Shown here one piece after another: positions 51,090-60,547 of a DNA stretch of 64,000 nucleotides. Each line of letters starts with the position of its first letter. The stretch's first letter is position 1. The notes beneath the pieces were generated by a model that saw only the letters and a program-made list of their open reading frames with translations, was not told the origin of the DNA and did no database searches. This DNA is from Lactiplantibacillus daowaiensis (lineage in GTDB: Bacteria > Bacillota > Bacilli > Lactobacillales > Lactobacillaceae): positions 36,346 to 100,345 of the forward strand of contig NZ_BJDJ01000011.1 in assembly GCF_005405085.1 (NCBI RefSeq), written 5' to 3'. The position numbers and the translations under genes are program-made.

Positions 51090-52514
51090 ATGAAAAGTTT
51101 TGTTGGGGTTACAAAATGTCCAGTCGGTGTCGCCCATACTTATATGGCGGCCGAAAAGTTACAAAAAATCGGTGAAGCCCAAGGGTATCAAGTTAAAGTT
51201 GAAACGCAAGGTGCTACTGGGGTCGAAGACGGCTTGACTGCAGCCGATATTCAGGCAGCCGACTTTGTTATTGTCGCGGCTGATGTTGAAATTGATGGTG
51301 AAAATCGGTTTAACGGTAAAAAAGTGCTCCACACCACGACCGCTGCAGCCATTAAAGATGCTGGTAAATTAGTCGCTGATGCACAGCAACTCCAAACCAC
51401 GCAAACCGGTGCGACCACCACGACAACAACCACTAGTTCGAATGATCCACAACAAAGTCCGATTGTTAAGCAATTATTAAATGGGGTTTCTCATATGATT
51501 CCATTTGTAGTTGTTGGTGGCTTATTTATCGCCCTATCCATCGCAATTGGTGGCCATCCAACTGCTAACGGGATGGTCATTCCTAAAAATACGATTTGGA
51601 GCGCGATGAATCAAATTGGATCCATTGGCTTTCAATTAATGATTCCAATTTTAGCTGGTTATATCGCGTATGCGATTGCTGGTCGCGCAGCTTTAGCCCC
51701 AGCAATGATCAGTGCGATGGTCGCTAATACGCCTGCTATTTTAGGCACTAAATCCGGAACTGGTTTTATTGGTGCCATCTTAGTTGGTTTTGCCGCCGGT
51801 TACTTGGTTAAATGGATTAATACGTGGCCAATTCCTAAAGATTTACGCCCAATTATGCCGATTTTTGTCATTCCACTATTGGGTACTGGTGTGATTACTG
51901 CAGTTTTGATTCTCTTTTTAGGTGCGCCAATTGCTTGGTTAATGACTTCATTGCAAGATTTGTTGACCTTCTTATCAAAGAACCCTAGCACTAGCATCGT
52001 TTTAGGATTAGTACTAGGTGCCATGATTGGGGTTGATATGGGTGGTGCCGTTAACAAAGTCGCCTTCTTATTCGGGGTTGCTTCAATCACGGCTGGTCAT
52101 GCCCAAATTATGGGTGCTGTTGCGGCTGCAATCGCCGTCCCACCATTGGCGACCGGGATTGCAACCTTCGTTCGTCGTGATTTGAATACCGAGGAAGAAA
52201 AGTCAGCTGGTGTCCCGGCGATCTTAATGGGATTAATTGGGATTACTGAAGGCGCGATTCCATTTGCCACCGCTAATCCAAAACACGTTATCCCTAGCGT
52301 AATTATCGGCTCAGCCGTTGCGGGCGCTTTCGGGATGCTCTTTAAAATTACTGATGCCGTCCCACACGGTGGTCCAATCGTTGGGGTTCTCGGTGCCACG
52401 AATCACCTCCTACTTTACTTATTGGCTATTTTAATTGGGGTGGCCGTCGCTGTTGCCCTACTAACAGTTTTCAAAATTCGCCACGCGAAAAAGCAAGCGA
52501 TTACAGCTAAATAA
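51090..52514 (+). CDS. PTS EIIBC, fructose family
   Basis: 474 aa. The N-terminal EIIB (1-95) has the phospho-Cys in TKCPVGVAHTYMAAEKL; a Thr/Gln linker (105-125) leads to EIIC with about 9 TM helices (GVSHMIPFVVVGGLFIAL, IGVDMGGAVNKVAFLFG, GITEGAIPFA). The domain order B-C with separate A is typical of fructose-family systems; exact sugar unknown (fructose, 2-O-alpha-mannosylglycerate-type or other). AGGAGG precedes the ATG; strong terminator after it. Confidence 0.93.
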   Translation: MKSFVGVTKCPVGVAHTYMAAEKLQKIGEAQGYQVKVETQGATGVEDGLTAADIQAADFVIVAADVEIDGENRFNGKKVLHTTTAAAIKDAGKLVADAQQLQTTQTGATTTTTTTSSNDPQQSPIVKQLLNGVSHMIPFVVVGGLFIALSIAIGGHPTANGMVIPKNTIWSAMNQIGSIGFQLMIPILAGYIAYAIAGRAALAPAMISAMVANTPAILGTKSGTGFIGAILVGFAAGYLVKWINTWPIPKDLRPIMPIFVIPLLGTGVITAVLILFLGAPIAWLMTSLQDLLTFLSKNPSTSIVLGLVLGAMIGVDMGGAVNKVAFLFGVASITAGHAQIMGAVAAAIAVPPLATGIATFVRRDLNTEEEKSAGVPAILMGLIGITEGAIPFATANPKHVIPSVIIGSAVAGAFGMLFKITDAVPHGGPIVGVLGATNHLLLYLLAILIGVAVAVALLTVFKIRHAKKQAITAK

Positions 52515-52524
52515 CCACTAAACC

Positions 52525-52562
52525 AAACGCCAGTTACCGCATCCAATGGTAACTGGCGTTTT
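52525..52562 (+). terminator. Terminator of the PTS operon
   Basis: Perfect stem AAACGCCAGTTACC / GGTAACTGGCGTTT with a 9-nt loop. Confidence 0.9.
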
Positions 52563-52633
52563 GCTGGCTTAGATTGACATTTTAGCCAGTGAATGGCATG
52601 ATAAGCTTCATTACTTTGGAAAGACTGGTGTTT

Positions 52634-53197
52634 ATGAAAAAAAGACTTCTTTTAAGTGGTGGCTTAATTGTACTATTGGCCCTGCTAGCTGGTGGCTGGC
52701 TGTTTAGTCAGACTAAACCGGCCACAAAAGCCACGCCATCAAAAGTGACGACGGCAAAAGCAACCGTCAAGCAGGTTAAAAAACCAGCTTATCAGCCCCT
52801 CACAACTAAAGCCTTAAGTCATGATCGTGACTTAACATACAGTAGTATCATTTATTACAGCATCAAGCACACTAAGATTCAACGGTGGCAAGAAGTCGCC
52901 GATTTTAAATTAGGTTGGCAACTCGAGGTTTATCCAAATGGCACCGCCACGAAGTGCTTAGTTTGGCCGGATCAGAATATTAAAGATGACGCCAAACAAT
53001 TGGCCCCTAACTGGTTCAAACTTAGTGGTCAGACAGTCAAATACCACAGTTTTATTGTCCACTCGTTTCGTAAAGATATGACGGTTACCGTCACGTTATC
53101 GCAAATCGTTAAACAACTTAACGCCGACCATGCGGCCACTAAAGTTCGGCAAATGCCTGGACATTTAACAGTTGTCCATCATAAAACGGCGTCATAA
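52634..53197 (+). CDS. Membrane-anchored or exported protein (187 aa)
   Basis: Basic N-terminus with a hydrophobic helix (KKRLLLSGGLIVLLALLAGG), no lipobox Cys, then a Lys/Thr-rich linker and a folded C-terminal part (about 60-185) with no recognised motif. The helix may be an uncleaved signal anchor. ATG 52634 begins the signal; GGAAAGACTGGTG upstream. It sits alone between the PTS terminator and the surface-protein terminator. Function unknown. Confidence 0.7.
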   Translation: MKKRLLLSGGLIVLLALLAGGWLFSQTKPATKATPSKVTTAKATVKQVKKPAYQPLTTKALSHDRDLTYSSIIYYSIKHTKIQRWQEVADFKLGWQLEVYPNGTATKCLVWPDQNIKDDAKQLAPNWFKLSGQTVKYHSFIVHSFRKDMTVTVTLSQIVKQLNADHAATKVRQMPGHLTVVHHKTAS

Positions 53198-53232
53198 GCT
53201 GATCATTGTTTCGGTGGCGACCATGGCTAACT

Positions 53233-53271
53233 AAAAGAACCGCCCATCATTTTGTGATGAGCGGTTCTTTT
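53233..53271. terminator. Bidirectional terminator
   Basis: 17-bp stem AAAAGAACCGCCCATCA / TGATGAGCGGTTCTTTT (one mismatch) between convergent genes. Confidence 0.9.
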
Positions 53272-53282
53272 GACTAGTAACA

Positions 53283-56200
53283 TTAATGCTTGCGTTGTTT
53301 GCGATCAGTCAGACCCAAGCACCCTAGCACCCCACTGCAAGCTAATAACAAACTGCCAATAATCGTTGGTGTTGCTGGATTAGCTTCATCCGTTTGTGGC
53401 AACGTCGCTGCTGGCTTGTTAGCTTTTGCCGCTTGTAATTGCCCCTTATTACCCCTTATCGTTGCTTGTTGTGCAACTAACTGGTGTGGCGTTACTTTGG
53501 GATTGGTTTGCGCAACTGTTGCTGAATGCTTACTTGTTGGTTGAATGCCAGCGCCCTGCCAAGCAGCTGACGTCGTTGCTTTAGGTGTCGGCAATTTAAC
53601 TGGTTTAGCAGCGGTTACGTTGATCTGATCATCAGCTGATGTTTGTTCAGTCGGTTTAGTTGGCTTTGTTGATTGATCTGAGGTAATGCCCTTATCAGTG
53701 TTAGTATCCGGCTGATTAGTTGCCGGTGTACTTGGATCAACCGTGTCTGGATTGTCCGGTGTTGTCGCCACCGCGTTGACCGTCACTGTAATCGTCTTCG
53801 TGACCGTATTTTGGTAAGCGTCGGTATATTGATAGGTCACTTGATATTGGCCGGGTGTCGTTAAGTCGACTTTATCGGCGCCAATTACCGTGACACCACT
53901 GAACGGCACGCTTTTACCAGTCGCGTCAGTCGCACTGACAAAACTATCAGTGGCCGTCCAGTTGCCATTTTGGTCAACTGTCGCATCGTTAGCGTTAATG
54001 GCCGCTTGACTGGCAACTACCGTGACCGTAATCGTCTTAGTCACCACGTTCTTGTACGCATCAATGTACTGATACGTCACTTGATACTGACCTGGTTGTT
54101 TAACATTAACTTGGTCACCACTGACCGTCACTGCCTTTAAGTCCCCGGTCGTCCCATCGGCACTCGTGACACCGACAAGACCGTCAGTTGACTGCCATGG
54201 CTGGCCTTGAATCAACGTGACATCATGTGCATCGATGGCCGCTTGACTCTTAGCAACCGTTACCGTGACGGTTTTTGACACGACATTACCATCGACATCT
54301 TGATAACTATAGGTCACCTTGTAAGTTGCGCCAAGCTGACTCGTATCAACTTGGTCAGCGCCGGTGACGGTCACCTGACTAAAGTCAACTGTTTTACCGG
54401 TTGCATCTGTTGCCCCAATAAAGTTATCGCTGGCTTGCCATGCTTGGCCTTGGATGACCGTTACGTCCTTAACATCAACGGATGCTTGGGTCGCCACAAC
54501 GGTAATCGTGGCCACGCCAGTATAATAATCGCCATTGTGATAAATTACTTGATACGTCCCTGGCTTGCTCGTATCGGCCGTACCTTCGATCGTCATATCA
54601 GCGACCGTTAATGGCTGATCAACACTATCCGTCGCACTGACAAAATTGTCACTCGCTTGCCACGTGTTTGTTGGGGTTTGCATGACCGTTGTATCTTTAA
54701 CCACTAAGCTACTCTGGTTAACTTGCCAAGTATACGTGTCGGCCACGGCGGTCGTACTACCAGCGTCATATAACGCCATTAATTCAGGTGTGGTGAACGT
54801 TTGGCCTTCGGTGTTGATCCACTTGCCAGTATAGTCCGCATTATCCGGCACAGCTTGCAAGTCCAAGTTAGCGGCACCATTTTGAAGTACGGCATTCGCG
54901 CCTAACGTTAAGGTCTGTAAGTTAGTATCGCCAGTAAAGACGATATACATTGGATCAACGCCCCGCATATCAAAGTTGGCTAAGTTCAAAGACTTTAGAT
55001 TCGTATCGCCGTAAAACATCCATTTCATACTTGTAAGGTTGCTGGTGTCCCACTTACTCAAATCTTGACTGACCATCTTTTGATTACCTAAAAACATCCC
55101 AGCAGTATCCGTTAAACTGTGTGTATCCCAGTTGCTGACATCGAGACCTTCTAGTTGGTCATCCCAATAAAACATCATCCGGGCACTTTGTAGATTCCCG
55201 GTCTGCCATTTAGAAACATCTAAATGTTGCAAGCTCATCGTTTCAAAAAACATATTTTGGGCCGTTACGAGATTGCTAGTATCCCAGTTAGCGACATCCA
55301 AACTCGTTAAACTACTATCGTAGATAAACATTTGAATGGCATTTTGTAAGCTATGCGTATCCCAATTGCTGACATCTAGATTAGCTAATTTCTTATTATC
55401 CATGAACATGTTTTGCATCGTCGTGACGTTGCCCATCTGCCAATTGCTAACATCAAGCGTTGTTAAACTTTGACATTCACCAAACATTTGGCTCGCTGAT
55501 TGTAGATTCTTCAAGCTCCAGTTAGTCGTTGCCAACCCGGTTAACGCGTAATCATTAGCAAACATGCTACCGGCATTCACTAAACTACTTAAGTCCCAGT
55601 TGGCGGTACTGTCAATGGTTTGTAGTTTCCAGCAATCGAGGAACATGTTGTAGGCTAATTTCAACTTTGGCAACGTCCAATTCGTTACTTTTAAAGTGAC
55701 CAAGTTGTTGTCGCCATTGAACATGTTATCAGTATCTACTAAGTTACTAGTATCCCAACCGCTTAGGTCCAAACTAGTTAAGCCGGTGTTGCTGTCAAAC
55801 ATGCCCCCAGTTTTAACTACATTGTGTGTGTCCCAGTCAGCAACGTTTAGGCTAGTTAAGCCAGAATCGCCACTGAACATAAACATGAGGGTCGTCACAT
55901 TGCCGGTTTGCCAAGCACTTAAATCTAAACTAGTTAACCCCGAGCAACTGGCTAACATGCTGTCCATTGTGGTGACTTTACTCGTATTCCAGTTAGCAAT
56001 GTCCAAACTCGTCAAACTACTATTACCACCAAATAATGCACTCATGTCAGTCACATTGCCGGTATCCCAATTGCCGACAGCCAAAGCCGTTAAACTACTA
56101 TCGGCAGAAAACAGGCTAGCCATCGTCGTCACTTTGCTGGTGTCCCAATTGCTAACATCAAGGGTCTTTAGGCTAGTATTTAAACGAAACATGTTACTCA

Positions 56201-57593
56201 TGTTGGTGACATTACCGGTCTGCCAGCCACTCACATCTAAATTAACTAGATTACTGTCACTGTTGAACATATCTGCCATACTGGTCACACTACTGGTATC
56301 CCAACCCGTGTCATCAACCGTCGTTAAGGCAGAACAATTGTAAAACACTTGTTGAAAACTGGTCACTTTGCTAACATCCCAGCCAGCCATATTAACACTG
56401 ACCAAATTTTTATCTAACCAGAACATGCCCGCCATGTTGGTCAAACTGCTTGTATCCCAAGCATGCAAGTCCAAAGTCGTTAAGCTGGTATCAGACATAA
56501 ACATGTTACCCATTGTCGTAGTTTGACTGACATCTAATTGTTCAGGATTCGTAATCGTGACCAAGTTAGGTAGACTGCCAAAGAGGCCGGTTGCATTAAC
56601 TGGTGCCACTACCGGACCATCAAATGTGATTGTCTTGATGCTACTTGTATAGCTTCGCCAGCTAGCAGTCGTCGTACCCATCGTGCCGGCACCAAGATGT
56701 AACGTGCCATCACTATCGATTCGCCAAGCACAAGTGCCATCCGTACCACTGGCAATATCACCAGCAACAGTGGCCGCCCGCATTAATAAGGCACGCTTAC
56801 TGGTGACTTGCTGGTCATTAGTCGTCGTACTTGGGGTGACAACGTCATTGGTTGGTGTAGTAACATCGTCGGTTAAATCATCAGCTAACGTAGCGGTCGT
56901 TGGTGTTTGAACAGCTGTGGTTGTAGCCAAGTCGGTCGTGGTCGTTGTTTGATCGTTATTAGTTGATTGGGCTGTCGGTGTGGTGTTAGTTTCAGTCTCA
57001 CCAGTGGTCGATGATGTTGTTGTGGCTGGTTGGCTACTTTGTTCAGCTGATTGACTCGGTGTCGTATCACTTGCTGATGAACTGCTTGTAACGGTTGACG
57101 CGGTTGCATCAGAATTAGTCGTAGCTGCCGTATTCGTTGACTTTGATGAACCGTTTTCATTTTCAGTCGTCTGATCAGCAGCACTGATTTCGGTGGTACT
57201 ATCAGTGGCATTTGCTGTGGTATCGGCTTTTGAAGTCGCTGTCGCTTGACTTGTGCTGTCGCTATTAACTTGACGACTTGATGACTGACTTGCTGTGCTA
57301 CTAGTAGGAGTTCCATCAGTGGCAGTACTAGTGGTGCTTTCATCACTAGCGGTTGTGGTCGTACTACTACTACTTAATGTCACGGTTTGCTGCGATGACA
57401 CAGAACTATCCGCGACTGAACGACTGCTATCACTTTCACTAGTTGTCGTTTCAGCTTGCGCTAAAGTTGCTTCCCCTTGCCAAATACCCATCGCTAAAAC
57501 ACCAGCGAATAACCAAAAACGACCTTGCTTGTACATCTTATAATGTAGTTTTGAACTAGTATATGGATTACGACGATTATTACGACTCATCAT
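53283..57593 (-). CDS. Giant LPxTG-anchored surface protein with BspA-like (DUF285) repeats
   Basis: 1436 aa. A KxYKxGRxW-type signal peptide (KMYKQGRFW at 19-27, cleavage about 48) is followed by a Ser/Thr/Asp-rich region (48-265). About 20 repeats of 24 residues follow (about 345-880), each like LDVSNWDTSxVTxMxxMF, the DUF285/BspA unit. Then come about four Ig-like (Big_3-type) repeats (about 945-1290, A-x-I-x-x-x-D-V-T-V-I-Q-G-Q-x-W), a Thr/Pro linker, LPQTDE at 1398-1403, a hydrophobic anchor and RKQRKH. Such proteins are sortase-linked and often bind host or other cells. Start ATG 57593 with AAAGGGG upstream. Confidence 0.93.
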   Translation of the reverse strand: MMSRNNRRNPYTSSKLHYKMYKQGRFWLFAGVLAMGIWQGEATLAQAETTTSESDSSRSVADSSVSSQQTVTLSSSSTTTTASDESTTSTATDGTPTSSTASQSSSRQVNSDSTSQATATSKADTTANATDSTTEISAADQTTENENGSSKSTNTAATTNSDATASTVTSSSSASDTTPSQSAEQSSQPATTTSSTTGETETNTTPTAQSTNNDQTTTTTDLATTTAVQTPTTATLADDLTDDVTTPTNDVVTPSTTTNDQQVTSKRALLMRAATVAGDIASGTDGTCAWRIDSDGTLHLGAGTMGTTTASWRSYTSSIKTITFDGPVVAPVNATGLFGSLPNLVTITNPEQLDVSQTTTMGNMFMSDTSLTTLDLHAWDTSSLTNMAGMFWLDKNLVSVNMAGWDVSKVTSFQQVFYNCSALTTVDDTGWDTSSVTSMADMFNSDSNLVNLDVSGWQTGNVTNMSNMFRLNTSLKTLDVSNWDTSKVTTMASLFSADSSLTALAVGNWDTGNVTDMSALFGGNSSLTSLDIANWNTSKVTTMDSMLASCSGLTSLDLSAWQTGNVTTLMFMFSGDSGLTSLNVADWDTHNVVKTGGMFDSNTGLTSLDLSGWDTSNLVDTDNMFNGDNNLVTLKVTNWTLPKLKLAYNMFLDCWKLQTIDSTANWDLSSLVNAGSMFANDYALTGLATTNWSLKNLQSASQMFGECQSLTTLDVSNWQMGNVTTMQNMFMDNKKLANLDVSNWDTHSLQNAIQMFIYDSSLTSLDVANWDTSNLVTAQNMFFETMSLQHLDVSKWQTGNLQSARMMFYWDDQLEGLDVSNWDTHSLTDTAGMFLGNQKMVSQDLSKWDTSNLTSMKWMFYGDTNLKSLNLANFDMRGVDPMYIVFTGDTNLQTLTLGANAVLQNGAANLDLQAVPDNADYTGKWINTEGQTFTTPELMALYDAGSTTAVADTYTWQVNQSSLVVKDTTVMQTPTNTWQASDNFVSATDSVDQPLTVADMTIEGTADTSKPGTYQVIYHNGDYYTGVATITVVATQASVDVKDVTVIQGQAWQASDNFIGATDATGKTVDFSQVTVTGADQVDTSQLGATYKVTYSYQDVDGNVVSKTVTVTVAKSQAAIDAHDVTLIQGQPWQSTDGLVGVTSADGTTGDLKAVTVSGDQVNVKQPGQYQVTYQYIDAYKNVVTKTITVTVVASQAAINANDATVDQNGNWTATDSFVSATDATGKSVPFSGVTVIGADKVDLTTPGQYQVTYQYTDAYQNTVTKTITVTVNAVATTPDNPDTVDPSTPATNQPDTNTDKGITSDQSTKPTKPTEQTSADDQINVTAAKPVKLPTPKATTSAAWQGAGIQPTSKHSATVAQTNPKVTPHQLVAQQATIRGNKGQLQAAKANKPAATLPQTDEANPATPTIIGSLLLACSGVLGCLGLTDRKQRKH

Positions 57594-57682
57594 ATCGACC
57601 CCTTTTAATTCTAAAAAAATAGTATCCCCGTTTAAATCTTTTTATTATTGGTATTGTGGCTTAATATCTTTTTATCATTAAT

Positions 57683-57711
57683 AGTATATCCCCTTAATTT
57701 ATCGAGTTCAA
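57683..57711 (-). promoter_or_regulatory. Promoter candidate 1 of the surface protein
   Basis: Minus strand TTGAAC (57706-57711), 17-bp spacer, TATACT (57683-57688), about 85 bp before the ATG. A repeated GGGGATATACTATT / GGGGATACTATT sits here and nearer the start. Confidence 0.55.
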
Positions 57712-57895
57712 TCCTTAGAAATGCTTTAGATGCTGTATTAAAGGCATTTATAGCTATTAACACGCTAATATAAAACAGGCAAGAGCTGGTTTAATTTATG
57801 CTTAATTCTAATGATTAATTAATACCAGCATTAAAAATTATTATCTTTTTTAATGACAGGTTGCGTCATTATCAGACTTTCTATTTAGAATTTAG

Positions 57896-57924
57896 CTATT
57901 ACGTATTAATAATACTTATGTCAA
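57896..57924 (-). promoter_or_regulatory. Promoter candidate 2 with palindrome in spacer
   Basis: Minus strand TTGACA (57919-57924), 17-bp spacer, TAATAG (57896-57901); the spacer contains the palindrome GTATTA-T-TAATAC (57903-57915). It would give a leader of about 295 nt. Confidence 0.4.
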
Positions 57925-58062
57925 TTTTGACTGTTTTTCTGCCTAACTTTAACCTGATTTAATTAACCCGGTATACTAAATTGACGTACAAAATAATTTA
58001 TCTTTTTTTGTTTAAACCACTTACATATTGGGATAAATTAATCTTTTTAGTTAGTAAAAAAA

Positions 58063-58097
58063 CGCAATTAACGAATATAAATCGCTAATTGCGTTCT
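58063..58097 (-). terminator. Terminator of the MarR-YczE operon
   Basis: Stem AACGCAATTAGCG / CGTTAATTGCGTT with T7 on the minus strand. Confidence 0.85.
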
Positions 58098-58109
58098 CAA
58101 TTTATTCGA

Positions 58110-58769
58110 TTAAACCTCAGCTTGTAACCAATCGGTCAATTTAGGATTACTTTCGGTATAATAATTGACTAGTCGCCCGGTGATCAAGGCCGACAACACC
58201 GTTCCCTCACGAACCCCGACCAAGCCGTGCAAGCCAATTAGTGCAATTACCACGGCGACAACGACCATTGTCCCATCGCTCCAAACTTTTACTTTTGGAA
58301 ACTGACGATGTAACGCAATCGCAGCTGCGGTCACGATACCTTCACCAGCCATCAAAATCGTATGCGAATTGACTTCAAAGTAAACACCCCAAGCCAAGAT
58401 CACAATGCTCACAAAAGTGGCTAGTAATTGCGCACCATAGTTATGCAGTGGCAACCACTTTAGCCAACTTGTAAAAGCATCGATTAAGACCCCAAAGATC
58501 ACTGATGGGACTAACTGTAACCACGCCCACCATGAAAAATCATGTCGTAAAAATGCCGCTTCCAACAAGATCAAAATGACCATAAACACAATCGTCACTT
58601 GGCCAATCGTCAACGGTGTAATTAAACTAACCACGTTTGGAATACTAGAGATCGGCGATGTGCCCAACCCCGCTAACTTGGATAAAGCCACCGCGATTGC
58701 CATCAGCGTTAGCCCTAAACATAGTGTCAAATACTGTTTCACTAGGGATTTAAACTTTCCCAAAATCAC
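58110..58769 (-). CDS. YczE/YitT-like membrane protein
   Basis: 219 aa with about 6 TM helices; GLTLMAIAVALSKLAGLGTSP-I and VRLGTVLSALITGRLV-like region (here VREGTVLSALITGRLV) match YczE/YyaS, membrane proteins of unknown function. GTG 58769 overlaps the MarR stop (GTGA), with AAAGGA upstream, so translation is coupled. The MarR gene is upstream, and its ligand may be related to this protein. Confidence 0.8.
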   Translation of the reverse strand: MILGKFKSLVKQYLTLCLGLTLMAIAVALSKLAGLGTSPISSIPNVVSLITPLTIGQVTIVFMVILILLEAAFLRHDFSWWAWLQLVPSVIFGVLIDAFTSWLKWLPLHNYGAQLLATFVSIVILAWGVYFEVNSHTILMAGEGIVTAAAIALHRQFPKVKVWSDGTMVVVAVVIALIGLHGLVGVREGTVLSALITGRLVNYYTESNPKLTDWLQAEV

Positions 58770-59206
58770 TCAGTTCCTTTCAATCGCGTTTGTAGTGTTG
58801 CATAAACAGCTGCCAACTGCGTATTTAATACTGCAGCATCGGCGTCCGGCGTCGCTGCAAATAATTTTTGCCACCAAGTCGCCATCACCTGCCGAATTTC
58901 AATTGCTTGTTGTTGACCTAAAGACGTTAAGGCAATAAGTTGGGCACGACCGTCATTAGGGTCGGGGGTGCGCGTCACTAATTGCTTGGTCCGCAAGTCG
59001 CGTAAATCACGGGCGACTAAACTAGGATCAAGGACCATTTCTTGCGCAATTGCGCGTTGAGAAACTTGTGGATGATCACTAATAAATAACAGTAAGTCCC
59101 CTTCAGTAGCCCGAATATCTAAGCGGGCCACTTGCTGGTTAAATTCATTTTTAGACTGGCGATAAATACTAGCAATATATTTATTAAACAAGTATGGTTG
59201 CGACAT
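58766..59206 (-). CDS. MarR family transcriptional regulator
   Basis: 146 aa. Winged helix with SQRAIAQEMVLDPSLVARDL (recognition helix) and the wing DPNDGRAQL; helical dimer ends. A typical MarR repressor controlling its own operon with the YczE gene (4-bp overlap). A palindrome lies just upstream. AAGGAG precedes the ATG. Ligand unknown. Confidence 0.9.
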   Translation of the reverse strand: MSQPYLFNKYIASIYRQSKNEFNQQVARLDIRATEGDLLLFISDHPQVSQRAIAQEMVLDPSLVARDLRDLRTKQLVTRTPDPNDGRAQLIALTSLGQQQAIEIRQVMATWWQKLFAATPDADAAVLNTQLAAVYATLQTRLKGTE

Positions 59207-59226
59207 TAGTGGACTCCTTCTTAAAA

Positions 59227-59246
59227 TTAGTGGATAAGTCCATTAA
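59227..59246. promoter_or_regulatory. Candidate operator of the MarR-YczE operon
   Basis: TTAGTGGA-TAAG-TCCATTAA, 7 of 8 positions paired, 21 bp before the MarR start; a further TGGACTT repeat lies next to it. Fits a MarR autorepression site. Confidence 0.5.
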
Positions 59247-59284
59247 AGTCCAAAAATTTAAGTTTGTCAATTTTGACCAATAAT

Positions 59285-59319
59285 AAAAGACCAGCAAATC
59301 AAGGCATCGCTGGTCTTTT
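59285..59319 (-). terminator. Terminator of the amidohydrolase gene
   Basis: 11-bp stem AAAAGACCAGC / GCTGGTCTTTT after the amidohydrolase stop on the minus strand. Confidence 0.8.
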
Positions 59320-59324
59320 GTCAT

Positions 59325-60386
59325 TTAATGATGGGCTAATAATCGACGGGCATTGTCAACTAGAATAGCTTGTTTTAAGGCTGGTGTTAAAATTTCAGCA
59401 CCATTTAACATTTTGATTTCCATATCTAAGACCGCTGGCAGTTGTCGTAATTTACGATGCTGGTCAAAGAAATGATCAAAATGTTGGGCAACTTGTATCA
59501 ATTGTCGACGGTGATTAGCTGACTTAGCGTGACCATTCTTCAAAACGCCTAACAGTTCACTGGATACTTTTAAGTCAGTATATGGAATATCGCTCCCATA
59601 TAACAGATGTTGCGGATTGGCTAAGGTCATTAGCATCGGTAACTGCCGCGGGAAAACTGCGCCCGCAGTATCAAAATAAACATGTTGTAAAGCAGCGTAC
59701 ATATCCGCTTGATAGCTGGATTTAACAAAAACAGCATCGCGATCGGCTAGAATACTTAAGAAAGCACCAGCATGTGGGACAATTAACTTGATATCAGGAA
59801 AACGATCAAAGAAATGATACTTCAATAAATTCATAAACGTCATGGTTGTATCCATAAAGAATCCCATTAATGGTGTTGGTAAGTCAATATTGACATTCAT
59901 TGGTAATGCTGCCGGTTGATTGGGATGTAAGGCAACGATTGCCTCGACGTGATTCAACCGTTGATACAACTCATCAAAAATCGGTGAGCCAAAATACAGG
60001 CCGCGGGTATTGGTCGGCACGGTAAAGCCGCGAGCAGCATGTTGCAACGCCCAGTCAACTTCAGCAACACTTTCATTAACATAGGGTAATGGCAGTGATG
60101 CCAAGTAACCTAGTTGCTTTGAATAAGTGTGCGCTAACGCACTTCCCGTTTGATTCGCATCCCTGGCAATTGCCGAGGTCTCAGCCTTGTCACCAAAATT
60201 AAAATGTGGTGATGAAAGTGACAATAGCGAATAACCAATATTATTTTTTGACATGAATTTTAATGTCGTTTCTGGTGTCCAGGTTGGCGTTGGCCAGCCA
60301 TCAGGATTACCTGGAATATGGTGTTTCAAAGCATTGATATAGGCCGGCGGTAAATAGTGTGTGTGGACATCGATAATCGGGTCCAT
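59325..60386 (-). CDS. Amidohydrolase family 2 (ACMSD-like) protein
   Basis: 353 aa metal-dependent TIM-barrel. IIDVHTHYLPPAYI (H-x-H metal ligands), ALHPNQPA, IVPHAGAFL (further His) and LLYGSDIPYTD (catalytic Asp) are in family order. ACMSD-like enzymes decarboxylate or hydrolyse aromatic or heterocyclic acids. The divergent TetR gene probably regulates it. ATG 60386 has GGAGA 9 nt upstream; the frame from 60401 overlaps this site. Confidence 0.87.
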   Translation of the reverse strand: MDPIIDVHTHYLPPAYINALKHHIPGNPDGWPTPTWTPETTLKFMSKNNIGYSLLSLSSPHFNFGDKAETSAIARDANQTGSALAHTYSKQLGYLASLPLPYVNESVAEVDWALQHAARGFTVPTNTRGLYFGSPIFDELYQRLNHVEAIVALHPNQPAALPMNVNIDLPTPLMGFFMDTTMTFMNLLKYHFFDRFPDIKLIVPHAGAFLSILADRDAVFVKSSYQADMYAALQHVYFDTAGAVFPRQLPMLMTLANPQHLLYGSDIPYTDLKVSSELLGVLKNGHAKSANHRRQLIQVAQHFDHFFDQHRKLRQLPAVLDMEIKMLNGAEILTPALKQAILVDNARRLLAHH

Positions 60387-60547
60387 GAGCGTCATCTCCA
60401 ATGATTAATTAACACGCTTAGTTTACCGAGTTATGCGTGAACTAACTAGCCACAAAATCCCCAAATTTGTTCAATTTTTTGTCATAAACTTGATTTTTAT
60501 GCTCGTGCGTCCAACAATTAAACTAATTTAAACAAAGGTGGGTACTA

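Larger units (their letters stand above)
57594..58109. other. 516-bp AT-rich leader region of the surface protein
   Basis: Contains two minus-strand promoter candidates (57683-57711 and 57896-57924), a terminator for the YczE gene (58063-58097) and at least five copies of the minus-strand string AAAAAGAT (near 57637, 57666, 57844, 58002, 58043). A long 5' leader of the surface-protein mRNA is likely. No ORF. Confidence 0.55.

Noticed and set aside
55696..56343. Long open frame (215 codons) on the plus strand inside the surface-protein gene
   Set aside because: It is antisense to the regular 24-residue repeats; repeated codons keep the opposite strand open. No ribosome site.
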